Shown: positions 37,929 to 47,145 of the stretch, one piece after another | Position numbering within the stretch: position 1 is the stretch's first letter | How the letters are laid out: each line of letters begins with the position of its first letter | Origin: JBCDAP01 sp038747915 | GTDB taxonomy: Bacteria; Planctomycetota; Phycisphaerae; Phycisphaerales; UBA1924 | Assembly (NCBI GenBank): GCA_038747915.1 | Contig: JBCDJJ010000009.1 | Coordinates: forward strand, 3,388-67,387 | Reading direction: 5' to 3' | Length of the DNA stretch: 64,000 nt | Notes under the pieces: generated by a model | What the model was told of the DNA's origin: nothing | Database searches by the model: none | What the model saw: only the letters and a program-made list of their open reading frames with translations | Program-made: the position numbers and the translations under genes

Positions 37929-39689
37929 ATGATTCTGTGTGTTGACACGTTTTTGAGGAGAGTGCTGCGGCGCTGCTGCGGCGGGAGCCACGTCTTGCGG
38001 AACCATTGCGTTGATCAGTCTGCGCTGGCATTGCTGCTGCACGCTGTTCTGGCGCCGGGCGTGGGTGCGCAGCTGCAGCCCGAGGACGTGCTGCTGGTCT
38101 GGAATTCGGCGTGTGTGGACTCACAGATGGTGCGGGATGCCTACGTGGCGGCCCGGCCCGGCATCCGGGAGTTCGACTACGCCGACCCCGCTCTTGTCGT
38201 CCCGAGTTGCTCGCTCGCGGAGGGGTTCGATCCCGGGGACAAGACCTTCACGATCGATGGGTTCGACTATCAGCAGTTCGATGAGCTCGCGCGCGGCCCG
38301 CTCGCGGCGTGGTTCTCCGGTGAAGACTGCGAGGAGTGCACCGAGTGCGCCGACGACTGCGCCGAACGGCAGGCGTGGATCACGGATGGCATCGGTGCGT
38401 TCAGCACGGTGAACGGGCCGAAGGTCATCGTCACGACGCGCGGGCTGCCGGCGCGCATCGCGGGGCAGGAGCAGACGGGGACGCTCGAGGCAACGATGGC
38501 GAGCTTCGAGTCGGAGCTCGCGTGCTTTCTCTTCGACTTGAGGCAAAATAATCCGGCGGTGCCCGGCCTGGATGAGGGCAGCATCTTCAACCCGTACATC
38601 CAGTTGCCCGGTGCGGTGGTTGACGCGACCCGCATCCTGCCCGACACGCTGTCAACCACGGTCGTCATTCAGAACACATCGCCGCCGGTCAACGTGCGTG
38701 CGATCGTGCTGCCCGTGTCCGGGGCCAACTTGGTGCCGGCGTTGTTCCCGGTGACTCGGCTTGACGCGAGCCCTCTCCCGGACGTCGCGCCGCTCGATGC
38801 GACGCTCGCGATGATCGAGCGCTCGCGGACACTTGGTGTACTGCCGTGCACGGTGCGAAACGTGATCGATGAGTGGCCGGGGGCTGGCTTGAGCGGCCCG
38901 GACTTCAAGGGCTTCACGGACGACTACGACGACACCGCGGCGGTGCTCCGCACGCTGCCGGCGCCGTTCGACTTTGTCGAGGGCACGCTCGAGTCGGACC
39001 TCGACGCCATCGACACCATCTTCGACGAGTCGCTCGAATTCGTCTCGGCGGCGGAAGCGGCAGCGGACGGGCGGTCGACCTTCATCCTTGCGACCTTCGG
39101 CGTGAACCACTCCAACACCCTCGCGGGTGCGCCCGCGGGTGCCGAGCCCGCGGATACCGACGACGACCCCTCGACGCCCTCGCTGCCCAACAACTTCCTC
39201 CGCGGGTTCGACACCGTTCACCCGGCCGGCCTGTATAACTCGTACGAATCGTTCAGCGGCAATTCGCTCATCAACGGCGGTGGACGTGGGAATCAGCAGC
39301 AAGGAGGCGAGTGGATCGCGCTCGGTGGGTCGTTTGCCTTGTTGCATGTCGCGGAGCCGCTCACGACGTTCGTCGCGAATGTGAACGACATCGTCTCGGC
39401 GATGCTCGGCGAGGGCCGATCGTGGGGCGAGGGGGCGGCGGCGTCGCTGCTCGCGTTCAGCTGGCAGAACACACCGCTCGGTGATCCGCTCGCGACCATC
39501 GGTGCGCACAACCTGGACGTCAACGGCGACGGCGCGATCGACGCCGAGGACGCGTACGCCCAGGCCACGAACCCCATCGAGCAGAACTGCGATGGGTCGC
39601 TCGACGAGACGGACGACGCAATCGTCTTCGAGGCGCTGCGGCAGGATGAGCTCGACGATCTCTTTGCAGCACCGAGCGCCCGTGACTAA
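37929..39689 (+). CDS. Secreted TIGR03790-like protein with dockerin-like C-terminus
   Basis: 586 residues from ATG 37929; a later TTG near 37995 preceded by GGGAG would give a more compact signal peptide (LALLLHAVLAPGVGAQ). The body starts PEDVLLVWNSACVDSQMV and has KVIVTTRGLPARIAG, the layout of TIGR03790-type proteins (unknown function, common in planctomycetes). The tail has two calcium-loop motifs, DVNGDGAIDAEDAY and NCDGSLDETDDAIV, as in type I dockerins. It is secreted or surface-attached. Confidence 0.7.
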   Translation: MILCVDTFLRRVLRRCCGGSHVLRNHCVDQSALALLLHAVLAPGVGAQLQPEDVLLVWNSACVDSQMVRDAYVAARPGIREFDYADPALVVPSCSLAEGFDPGDKTFTIDGFDYQQFDELARGPLAAWFSGEDCEECTECADDCAERQAWITDGIGAFSTVNGPKVIVTTRGLPARIAGQEQTGTLEATMASFESELACFLFDLRQNNPAVPGLDEGSIFNPYIQLPGAVVDATRILPDTLSTTVVIQNTSPPVNVRAIVLPVSGANLVPALFPVTRLDASPLPDVAPLDATLAMIERSRTLGVLPCTVRNVIDEWPGAGLSGPDFKGFTDDYDDTAAVLRTLPAPFDFVEGTLESDLDAIDTIFDESLEFVSAAEAAADGRSTFILATFGVNHSNTLAGAPAGAEPADTDDDPSTPSLPNNFLRGFDTVHPAGLYNSYESFSGNSLINGGGRGNQQQGGEWIALGGSFALLHVAEPLTTFVANVNDIVSAMLGEGRSWGEGAAASLLAFSWQNTPLGDPLATIGAHNLDVNGDGAIDAEDAYAQATNPIEQNCDGSLDETDDAIVFEALRQDELDDLFAAPSARD

Positions 39690-39718
39690 GACCCCCGGGT
39701 GTTTGTGTTACCGGGTGC

Positions 39719-39801
39719 GGTGGTGGGCGCATCTCACTCTTGCGGCCGGATGCCGTGCAACCGTGGGCGCCTGTTCGTGGGAGCGAGACGCTCCTACCAC
39801 C
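39719..39801 (+). repeat. 83-nt double-hairpin interspersed repeat, copy 3
   Basis: Same length, orientation and ends as the copies at 14299 and 15596, and again between convergent genes (stops at 39689 and 39838). The right hairpin is intact, with a G-T wobble (GTGGGAGC-GAGAC-GCTCCTAC). The left hairpin is degenerate. It is the most diverged copy. Confidence 0.8.
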
Positions 39802-39837
39802 GGCTGACGGACGGATGACTGACCCGGGCAGGGCGGT

Positions 39838-40245
39838 CTACTTCGGCGACTCGGTGGACGGCGCCGCGCCGTTACCCGCCCGCTCGAGCTGCTCGAGCTT
39901 GCTCTTCACAAACCTCTCGACCCATCGCTCGAACGACTTGCCGTGGGCGGTGTCCTTGCCGGTGAACTCCAGGCGGGCGATTCGGTCGAGCGAGATGGTG
40001 ACCTTGTCCGAGCCCGACTCGTCCGGTTCGGGGATCATGACGCGGATGTACGACGCGGCCAGCGTGCCGGCTCGCACGCGGTCGAAGAGGTAGCCCTCGA
40101 CACCACGACCGTCGGTCAGCGTGAGTGTGATGTCGCCGCGGTAGTCGAAAGCCTGCTCGAGGGCATCGAGGAGTGCCGACTCGTCCGCAGCGGAGGCGAC
40201 AAGGCCTTGGAGGGAGCGATCGGCGTCGGACGAAGCGGTTGTCAT
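39838..40245 (-). CDS. Conserved hypothetical protein, beta-barrel (Sm-like) middle
   Basis: 135 residues from ATG 40245. A helical start (SLQGLVASAADESALLDALEQAF) is followed by a strand-rich segment (DITLTLTDGRGVEGYLFDR, YIRVMIPEP, KVTISLDRIARLEFTGKD) that looks like a small Sm/PRC-type barrel. It ends in a basic helix (FERWVERFVKSKLEQLE). It is cytoplasmic and could bind RNA or protein. It lies 51 nt downstream of tRNA-Phe on the same strand. Function not recognised. Confidence 0.6.
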   Translation of the reverse strand: MTTASSDADRSLQGLVASAADESALLDALEQAFDYRGDITLTLTDGRGVEGYLFDRVRAGTLAASYIRVMIPEPDESGSDKVTISLDRIARLEFTGKDTAHGKSFERWVERFVKSKLEQLERAGNGAAPSTESPK

Positions 40246-40296
40246 GAGATGGTGGCCACCGGTTCGGGGTCGGAGCGGACCGGATCCGCCAGCAAG

Positions 40297-40369
40297 TGGG
40301 CACTCCCGGACTTGAACCGGGGACACCGGCATTTTCAATGCCGTGCTCTACCAACTGAGCTAAGTGCCC
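40297..40369 (-). tRNA. tRNA-Phe (GAA)
   Basis: A 73-nt cloverleaf on the minus strand. The acceptor stem is GGGCACT with AGTGCCC; the D arm contains AGCTCAGTTGGTAGAGC; the anticodon loop TTGAAAA gives GAA; the T arm is CCGGTTCAAGTCCGG. The 3' CCA is not encoded. The remaining part of the 40246-40549 gap shows no other gene. Confidence 0.96.
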
Positions 40370-40549
40370 GAAAGAACTACACTTATCGGCTCTTGCGGGG
40401 TACACACCCGAGCCGACACACGCCGATGGCGCGCGCAGAGCAAGGTAGCACCAGCATCTGTGCCGGGCAAGACGCCTCGGACGGCCCGTGTGCCATCAAA
40501 GCCCGTTTTTCGGCAAGATCGGCGGCACTCGGTCGTTGAACCTGGGAGC

Positions 40550-41239
40550 ATGACGCCGATGGCCGCCACCCGCCGGGCTCCCGATCGTGCCGAGCCGACC
40601 ACCGGCGCGGCCGACCCTCCCGACGCCACCGGTGCGCGCGGGGGATCGGCGGATGTCCCGATCGACACACTCCTGCCGGCGGCGGCGGCGGGAGACGAGG
40701 CAGCATGGCGGGCCATCGTGGCCCGGTACGGCCGCCGTGTGTACGCCCTGGTCCGCGCGCGGTGCGGGGACCACCACCTCGCCGAGGAGGTCACGCAGTC
40801 CGTGTTCGCCACGCTCGCCAACAAACTGGGACAGTACGAGGAGCGCGGCAAGTTCGAGCCCTGGCTGTTCCGCGTGGCGGCGAACCGCATGCGGGACGAG
40901 CTTCGCCGCCGCACGCGGCACGCGACGCCGACCGACCCCCAGTCGATGTCGTCGGTGCGGCTCGTGGGCGACGATGCCGCGGAAGACACCGATCATCGCG
41001 AACTCGCCGCGGTCCGGGATGCGCTCGGGCGTCTCTCCGAGGCAGATCGCACTGTGGTCGAGCTACGGCACCTTTCTCAGATGTCGTTTCAGCAGATCGC
41101 CGACACGCTCGGACAGCCGATCGGCACGGTGCTGGCCCGACACCACCGAGCGCTCAAGAAGCTCAGGAGCCTGATCGAAGACGACCAAACCGTCGAACCG
41201 CGCCCCGGCGCAGCGAAGGGCGAAGGATACTCACCATGA
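40550..41239 (+). CDS. ECF-type RNA polymerase sigma factor
   Basis: 229 residues from ATG 40550. After a disordered N-terminus, region 2 is DEAAWRAIVARYGRRVYALV...HLAEEVTQSVFATLANKL and FEPWLFRVAANRMRDELRRR. Region 4 is LSEADRTVVELRHLSQMSF and QQIADTLGQPIGTVLARHHR. It directs transcription in response to an envelope or stress signal. It is coupled by ATGA to a membrane protein that is probably its anti-sigma factor. Confidence 0.92.
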   Translation: MTPMAATRRAPDRAEPTTGAADPPDATGARGGSADVPIDTLLPAAAAGDEAAWRAIVARYGRRVYALVRARCGDHHLAEEVTQSVFATLANKLGQYEERGKFEPWLFRVAANRMRDELRRRTRHATPTDPQSMSSVRLVGDDAAEDTDHRELAAVRDALGRLSEADRTVVELRHLSQMSFQQIADTLGQPIGTVLARHHRALKKLRSLIEDDQTVEPRPGAAKGEGYSP

Positions 41240-41733
41240 CCATCCAACCGCACAACACCAATCGCACAGGGGACCCGCACGAGCCGTTGCCCCCAGAACT
41301 CGCGGGCGTGGGTGCTCGAGTGGACGAGTTCGGCGCGGCGCTGCGCGCCGAACCCGCGGACGGATTCGAGTCTCGGCTCGCCACCGCGACACGGCCTCGG
41401 GGCCGGCGGGGCCAGCGGTTCGTTGGTTGGCGTGTGGCGGCCGGGGTTGCGCTTGCGGGGGGCTTGATCGGCGGCACGTGGCTGCTCGGCCCGAACACCG
41501 GACCATCGATCGAACAAGAACTGGCAACCATCGCCAAAGAACTCGACGTGGAGACGAGCCTCGAGCCGGTACCTCTCGATGAGCTCCTGGCGCTCGCGGA
41601 GGAGCCGGGTGCCGGGCCCGGGGACGCGTGGGTTGGAGTCGCGGCGACGGCGCTCGCCGAGCTCGACGGACTCGACCTCACGCTCGATTCGTTGCGCGAC
41701 TTCGGCGATTTGAGTGCAGAGGATCGGCTGTGA
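41236..41733 (+). CDS. Probable anti-sigma factor, single-pass membrane protein
   Basis: 165 residues. The cytoplasmic N-terminus (PPELAGVGARVDEFGAALR...GFESRLATA) is followed by one membrane helix at about 63-84 and an acidic periplasmic tail. Length, topology and 4-nt overlap with the ECF sigma gene make it the likely anti-sigma factor. No zinc-finger HxxxCxxC motif is present. The next gene overlaps it too (GTGA). Confidence 0.72.
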   Translation: MTIQPHNTNRTGDPHEPLPPELAGVGARVDEFGAALRAEPADGFESRLATATRPRGRRGQRFVGWRVAAGVALAGGLIGGTWLLGPNTGPSIEQELATIAKELDVETSLEPVPLDELLALAEEPGAGPGDAWVGVAATALAELDGLDLTLDSLRDFGDLSAEDRL

Positions 41734-42605
41734 ACGTGCATCGACTCGGTCATCTGATTCGGCGTGGTTCCGTGTTGCGGTGCGCGGCGGTGGTGGGTGT
41801 GCTCGCGGTTGCCGCGCCGGCGCTGACGCAGGACGAGGGCGGGAGGACATGGAGACCGCAGAGCGCCGAAGAGCTGCGTGCGTCGCTGGAGCAGCGGCGG
41901 GAGAACCTCGATGCCCGGCGCGAACAGGTGGACGTGTGGCTCGCCGAACTCGACGCGGGCCGGCCGTTCGAACAGGTGTGGCGCGACGTTGCACGTGCGT
42001 TCTTCGAGGAGGTTCAGCGGCCGCGGCAGAATCGCGGTCCTGGCTTGGGGCCGCGCGAGGGCGAGGGGCCCGGCCGCTTTGGCCGGAATGAGCGGGGTGA
42101 GGAGGATCCGCTGCTCGCCCCACCGCGACCGGGCGAGATCGATCCGGACGCCGAGCCGGTGGCACCGGAGGAGCTGCTTGGACTGGTTCGCCTTGTTCGT
42201 CCGGACTTCGCGCGGCGTCTCGAACGGATCCGCGAGCGGTTCCCGGATCGTTTTCAGCGGTTCGTGGAGGTACACGGCCCGGTGATTCGAGCACGGCTTG
42301 AGAACGACGGACCGGGTGTGGGTGACCCTGGCGGGCCGCTCCCCCCCGAAGTCGCGCGGCTCGCGCGGGCTGCGGCGGACGCGGAGGGCGACGAGCGGGC
42401 TGCGGCGACGGCGGCGCTCCGCGAGGCGGTGGCACGGGAGCACGCCCGTCGACTTCGGAGTGCGGAGTGGATCGCTCAACGACTCGAGCAGCGGCTCGAG
42501 GAGCTGCGAGCCGAACTCGAGAAGCAGACATCGGAGCGTGAGGCACGGATCGACGAACTCACCAACGAGCTGATCGATCGCGCCGGTGCCGGCGAGCGGC
42601 CGTGA
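41730..42605 (+). CDS. Periplasmic helical protein of the ECF operon
   Basis: 291 residues from GTG 41730. Signal peptide (AAVVGVLAVAAPALTQ), then long charged helices rich in Glu/Arg, including coiled coils at the start (RASLEQRRENLDARREQVDVWL) and end (LEQRLEELRAELEKQTSEREAR). The layout is reminiscent of Spy/CpxP-type envelope stress proteins, but no LTxxQ motif is seen. Its position makes it a candidate sensor or effector for the sigma/anti-sigma pair. Confidence 0.65.
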   Translation: MNVHRLGHLIRRGSVLRCAAVVGVLAVAAPALTQDEGGRTWRPQSAEELRASLEQRRENLDARREQVDVWLAELDAGRPFEQVWRDVARAFFEEVQRPRQNRGPGLGPREGEGPGRFGRNERGEEDPLLAPPRPGEIDPDAEPVAPEELLGLVRLVRPDFARRLERIRERFPDRFQRFVEVHGPVIRARLENDGPGVGDPGGPLPPEVARLARAAADAEGDERAAATAALREAVAREHARRLRSAEWIAQRLEQRLEELRAELEKQTSEREARIDELTNELIDRAGAGERP

Positions 42606-42635
42606 CCTCGCGCGTGGCTCGCGTACGCTAGTCCG

Positions 42636-43550
42636 GTGCGAACTGGCCTCTCGAAGTCGGGCGTGGTTGGACTTGTGGCGTTGTCGGGCTTGGTTGTGGC
42701 GTGTCTCGGATCGGTGTGGTGGACCTTTGGAGCTGCGGGACCGGGTGAGCCGGCCCGGTACGCGATGGGGAGCCTTGATCGTGTGCTGGAGGCGCCGAGC
42801 CTGTCCGCGGGCCTGGCGGGGCTGCTCGGTCGTGATCATCTCGGGCGGAGCCTGCTAATCCGGTGTCTGGCGGGTGGCGCGGTATCCATCGGTGTGGGCC
42901 TCGCGGCCGCAGCGATCGCGGTGGGCATCGGGACGGCCTACGGCTCGATTGCGGGGTGGGTCGGCGGCCGGGTCGACTCGGTGATGATGCGGGTTGTCGA
43001 CATTCTGTACGGGCTGCCGTACATCTTGCTGGTTGTGCTGCTCGCGGTCGCGGGCGATGCGCTGCTGGCCGGCGTTGCGGTGGACTGGTCACCCCAGACG
43101 CGCCGGCTGGTTGAGGTCGGGATCTTGCTGACGGCGATCGGCGGCGTGTCGTGGCTGACGATGGCGCGTGTGATCCGCGGGCAGGTGTTGTCGCTCAAGT
43201 CGATGCCGTTTGTGGAATCGGCCCGGGCAGCGGGGGTGGGACCGGCGCGGGTGTTCGTGCGGCATCTGCTGCCCAACCTGCTCGGCCCGATTCTGGTGTA
43301 CGCGACGCTCACGGTGCCGCAGGCGATCTTGCAGGAGTCGTTTTTGTCGTTCCTGGGGATCGGGGTGCGGGCACCGATGCCGTCCTGGGGGAACCTCGCC
43401 TCGGACGGACTCGGCGAGTTGAACCCGGTGAAGTCTCGGTGGTGGCTGCTGGTGTTTCCCTGTGCGTTGTTGGCAACCACGCTGCTCTCGCTCAATTTCG
43501 TCGGCGAAGGGCTCCGTGAGGCGTTTGATCCGCGGCGATCGTCCAAGTAG
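42636..43550 (+). CDS. ABC transporter permease (DppC/OppC-like), short form
   Basis: 304 residues from GTG 42636, with TACGCT 6 nt upstream. Membrane helices plus the BPD_transp_1 EAA-type motif FVESARAAGVGPARVFVRHLLPN, and ESFLSFLGIGVRAPMPSWG, which is typical of DppC/OppC. The N-terminus carries the usual LLGRDHLGRSLL signature. It is the first of three permeases in this cluster and may be an alternative partner for the DppB-like subunit. It lies 30 nt after the ECF operon. Confidence 0.87.
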   Translation: MRTGLSKSGVVGLVALSGLVVACLGSVWWTFGAAGPGEPARYAMGSLDRVLEAPSLSAGLAGLLGRDHLGRSLLIRCLAGGAVSIGVGLAAAAIAVGIGTAYGSIAGWVGGRVDSVMMRVVDILYGLPYILLVVLLAVAGDALLAGVAVDWSPQTRRLVEVGILLTAIGGVSWLTMARVIRGQVLSLKSMPFVESARAAGVGPARVFVRHLLPNLLGPILVYATLTVPQAILQESFLSFLGIGVRAPMPSWGNLASDGLGELNPVKSRWWLLVFPCALLATTLLSLNFVGEGLREAFDPRRSSK

Positions 43551-43617
43551 CCTTGCGGGATGCGGGGGCGCGGTGGGTTGACGCGTTCCCGGTCCGGCCC
43601 GACCGAGGATCCGTGCG

Positions 43618-45573
43618 ATGCAGAACCGTTTCGGTGTCAAGGACTTCTTCCTGTTCCTCGTGGTCGCGGTCGTGGGCGTGCTCGTCTACCTGCAGCTGCG
43701 ACAGGCCGATCTGCAGCGCCGCGATGTGCTGCAGCCGCTCAAGTCGCAGATTGACGAGATGTCCGAGGCCCTCGGGCGGCTTCAGCGGGATCAAGCCCGC
43801 ATCAACGCCACGATCGATCGCATCTCCCGCGAGGTCGGCGAGCTCGGGGAGCGTGGCATTGTGGTGGCGCCGGGTGGCGGCGTCGGCGTGACGCCCCCCC
43901 GATCGAGCGGTGGCGGTGACGCCTGGGCGGTAGAGGGTGTGCCGATCAAGCGGCCGCCGTTTTACGACTTCACGCACGATCCGCGTGAGCAGACGGATTT
44001 CGTCGAGGGTGGAGAGCTCCGCTTTGTGCTCCGGTCGCCCCCGGACAAGTTGACGTACTACCTCGCGGGTGATGTGACCGCCCGGGAGGTCAACTCGTTC
44101 ATCTTCCAGTCACTCGGCAGGCTGCACCATGACACGCTCGAGGAGGTATCCGTGCTGGCCGAGGCCTGGCAGGTGGCCCCGGATGGCCTATGGATGAGGG
44201 CTCGGATCCGGGACGAGGCGAGGTGGGCGGACGGCGAGCCGGTGACCGCGGAGGACTTTGCCTGGACGTTCTCAGACGTCATGAAGAACGAGCTGATCGA
44301 TGCCGCTCGCTCACGCTCGATCTACGACAACATGATCGAGGTCGTCGCGCTGGCGGACAAGGTGGTTGAGTTTCGCTTCGCAGAGCCGATCTATAGCAAC
44401 GAGAGCCTCGCGTACGGCTTCGCGCCGCTGCCGAAGCACTACTACATCCAGTTTGCGCCCGAAGCCTACAACAGCTCGACCGCGCTCCAGATGGGTTCGG
44501 GCCCGTTCCGACCGGTGTCGTTCGACCCGGCGGATCAGTGGGCCGCGGGCGCGGGCGACATCGTGCTGGTGCGGAACAACAACTACTGGGCGTCGCCACC
44601 GGCGTACAACGGGGTGCGATTCTCGTTCTTGAATACAGCGGCCGCGATGCTGCAGGCGTTCGAGAACGGTGAGGGTGACCTGATCGGCGCCACACCGGAG
44701 CAGTTCTCGCAGAAGATCGGCGACGAGCAGTTCCTCGACATGGCCAATATTCACCAGTGGGTGAACATCCAGTCGAGCTACTCGTTCATCGGGTGGAACA
44801 CCGGGCCTCGCCCCGATGGCTCGCTTGGGCCGTTTCACGACATCCGCGTCCGCCAGGCGATGACCATGCTGATCGACCGGGAGCGGATCATCCGCGACTT
44901 CTTCGAGGGCCTTGGCGAGATCGCCTACGGCCCGAATCCTCCCGGGCCGGCTTCATCGCCAACTGTTGAGCCGTGGCCGTACGACCCCGACCGGGCCGCC
45001 GAGCTGCTCACCGAAGCGGGGTGGATCGACCGCGACGACGACGGCATCCTCGAGAACGAGGCGGGTGAGGAGTTCGTCTTTACCTACACGATCGTGAGCG
45101 CCTCGCAGACGTTTCAGCGCATCGCGAGCTATCTGACCGACGCGATGCGGCGGGCGGGTATCCGCGTGAATGTGGACGGCCACGAGTGGTCGCGGTTCGG
45201 GGAGCTGCTCCGCGACCGTGACTTCGACGCCATCAGCTTGGGGTGGTCCGCGTCCGGTCCCGAGTCGGATCCCAAGCAGATCTGGCATCCCGACTCGATC
45301 CAAGACGAGGGCGATAACTTCGTGCAGTGGTCGGGCCCCAAGACCGAGGACGGTGCGCTCCTCACCGCGGAGCTCATCGACGCCGGCCGCCGCACACTCG
45401 ACCGCGACGAGCGGATGCGGATCTGGCAGCAGCTGCACGAGGTGATCCACGAAGAACAGCCGTACACGTTCCTCGTGCGCAACCCGACGATCAACTTCGT
45501 CAACAAGCGGGTGGGTAACTTTCGCGAGTACCCGCTCAACAAGAACAAGATCGAGTGGTTCCTCCTGCAGTAA
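43618..45573 (+). CDS. Membrane-anchored peptide-binding protein (SBP family 5)
   Basis: 651 residues. Family 5 solute-binding body from about residue 135: ARWADGEPVTAEDFAWTF, SGPFRPVSFDPADQW and FHDIRVRQAMTMLIDRERI are typical of DppA/OppA. Unusually, the N-terminus is an uncleaved membrane helix (FFLFLVVAVVGVLVYLQL) followed by a coiled coil (residues about 40-85), which would hold the binder on a stalk at the inner membrane. GAGGATC serves as RBS. Confidence 0.9.
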   Translation: MQNRFGVKDFFLFLVVAVVGVLVYLQLRQADLQRRDVLQPLKSQIDEMSEALGRLQRDQARINATIDRISREVGELGERGIVVAPGGGVGVTPPRSSGGGDAWAVEGVPIKRPPFYDFTHDPREQTDFVEGGELRFVLRSPPDKLTYYLAGDVTAREVNSFIFQSLGRLHHDTLEEVSVLAEAWQVAPDGLWMRARIRDEARWADGEPVTAEDFAWTFSDVMKNELIDAARSRSIYDNMIEVVALADKVVEFRFAEPIYSNESLAYGFAPLPKHYYIQFAPEAYNSSTALQMGSGPFRPVSFDPADQWAAGAGDIVLVRNNNYWASPPAYNGVRFSFLNTAAAMLQAFENGEGDLIGATPEQFSQKIGDEQFLDMANIHQWVNIQSSYSFIGWNTGPRPDGSLGPFHDIRVRQAMTMLIDRERIIRDFFEGLGEIAYGPNPPGPASSPTVEPWPYDPDRAAELLTEAGWIDRDDDGILENEAGEEFVFTYTIVSASQTFQRIASYLTDAMRRAGIRVNVDGHEWSRFGELLRDRDFDAISLGWSASGPESDPKQIWHPDSIQDEGDNFVQWSGPKTEDGALLTAELIDAGRRTLDRDERMRIWQQLHEVIHEEQPYTFLVRNPTINFVNKRVGNFREYPLNKNKIEWFLLQ

Positions 45574-45588
45574 CGGTGACGGCCGAGC

Positions 45589-47145
45589 ATGCTCAACTAC
45601 ATCGCACGACGTCTTCTACTCATGATTCCGACCCTGTTCGGGATCACGTTCATGGTCTTCATGATCATTGCGCTCTCGCCCGGCGGCCTCGCTGCCGGTT
45701 TGCAGCTGGGACCGGGCGCGACGCAGACGCAGGGTGAGGGCGGCGCAGCGGTCGTCGAGGCCTACCTAGAAGACCGGTACGGGCTCAATGACCCGGCTCC
45801 GGTGCAATACCTGCGGTGGCTCTCGCGGATCAGCCCGATCAAGTTCACCAAGCGTGACCAGGAGTCGCCCGACGGACAGCGGCTTAGTGCTCCACGCCCG
45901 ATCAATCCGCCCGAGTTGGTGCGGGCGGATTGGCTCCCGATCGAGACCGTCACACTTGATGCCGGATCGATCGAGCCAACGGTCGAGCTCGAGGGGCTCG
46001 GCACCGACGAGCTCGCGGGGCTCTACAAGCGCGTGCGGAGCGAGTACGCGAACGCGCGGGGTCAGTTCATCCGAGCCAGCAAACTACTCGAGATCCGGGC
46101 GGTGGATTACGCCGAGGCGGTCGGCATCGAGGCCGCGATCGAGTCCGAGACGGAGGTTCGGGTCGAGCGACTCGTTCGGACTCCTTTCGATGCAGGATCC
46201 GCCGCAGCGGCAGAATTGCTCGTAGTCGGCGAGGACACCGCGCGCATCTTCAACGCGGCGGCCCGAGCACGGGCCAACGAGATGGCTGTCTTTGATGCTC
46301 ACCCGCTGCCGCGCATGGGTATAGGCGTCGATGGGTTATGGCTTGGTGCGCCGGACCTTGGCCAGTCGTTCACGCGCTCGCAGGATGTCCTCGAGCTGAT
46401 TGGTGATCGGCTTCCGGTCACGATGCTCCTGAACGTGCTGGCGATCCCGGTGATCTACTGCATCGCGATCCCCGCGGGTGTGCTCGCGGCGACACGGAGG
46501 GACACGCTGATCGACACGGTGATCGGCGCGTTCTTCGTGGCGTTGTGGGCGCTGCCGCGGGTCGGTGTGGGCGTGCTGGCGATCGGGTATCTGGCGGACA
46601 GCAACTGGATGTCGCAGTTCGGGCTGCCGCACCTGCCGACCGGCGGTCTGCACTCGGATGATGCGAACGAGATGCTGTTCCTCCCATCGTCGGGCGAAGA
46701 CGGTTTTCGGCCGGGATACCTGCTCGACATGGCGTGGCACCTTGCGTTGCCGGTGCTGTGCGTCGCCTACTCGGGCTTCGCGGTGCTCTCCAAGCAGACC
46801 CGCGCCGCGATGCTGGAGAACTTCAACGCCGACTTCGTGCGCACGGCCCGTGCCAAAGGCGTGGCGCCGGGTGATGTGACGCTGTACCACGTGTTCCGCA
46901 ACTCGTTGCTGCCGCTGATCACGATGTTCGTCACGATCTTCCCGGCGATGTTCGCGGGTTCGATCATCATCGAGGAGATCTTCTCGATCGAGGGGATGGG
47001 CAAGCTCGCGATCGATGCGATCCGGCGGCGTGACCGCGAGGTGCTGCTCGGTGTCACGCTGATCACGACGATCGTGAACCTGTTGGCGCTGTTGCTCGCC
47101 GACATCCTGTACGCGATCGCCGACCCACGGGTGAGTTACGACTGA
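45589..47145 (+). CDS. ABC transporter permease (DppB/OppB-like) with large inserted domain
   Basis: 518 residues against the usual 310-340. The first helix (RRLLLMIPTLFGITFMVFMII) is followed by a soluble insertion of roughly 200 residues (about 45-245). The normal core then resumes at DLGQSFTRSQDVLELIGDRLPVT and ends with the EAA loop ADFVRTARAKGVAPGDVTLYHVF. The insertion would lie in the periplasm and could contact the stalked binding protein. It starts 15 nt after that gene and its stop overlaps the next ATG by one base. Confidence 0.9.
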   Translation: MLNYIARRLLLMIPTLFGITFMVFMIIALSPGGLAAGLQLGPGATQTQGEGGAAVVEAYLEDRYGLNDPAPVQYLRWLSRISPIKFTKRDQESPDGQRLSAPRPINPPELVRADWLPIETVTLDAGSIEPTVELEGLGTDELAGLYKRVRSEYANARGQFIRASKLLEIRAVDYAEAVGIEAAIESETEVRVERLVRTPFDAGSAAAAELLVVGEDTARIFNAAARARANEMAVFDAHPLPRMGIGVDGLWLGAPDLGQSFTRSQDVLELIGDRLPVTMLLNVLAIPVIYCIAIPAGVLAATRRDTLIDTVIGAFFVALWALPRVGVGVLAIGYLADSNWMSQFGLPHLPTGGLHSDDANEMLFLPSSGEDGFRPGYLLDMAWHLALPVLCVAYSGFAVLSKQTRAAMLENFNADFVRTARAKGVAPGDVTLYHVFRNSLLPLITMFVTIFPAMFAGSIIIEEIFSIEGMGKLAIDAIRRRDREVLLGVTLITTIVNLLALLLADILYAIADPRVSYD

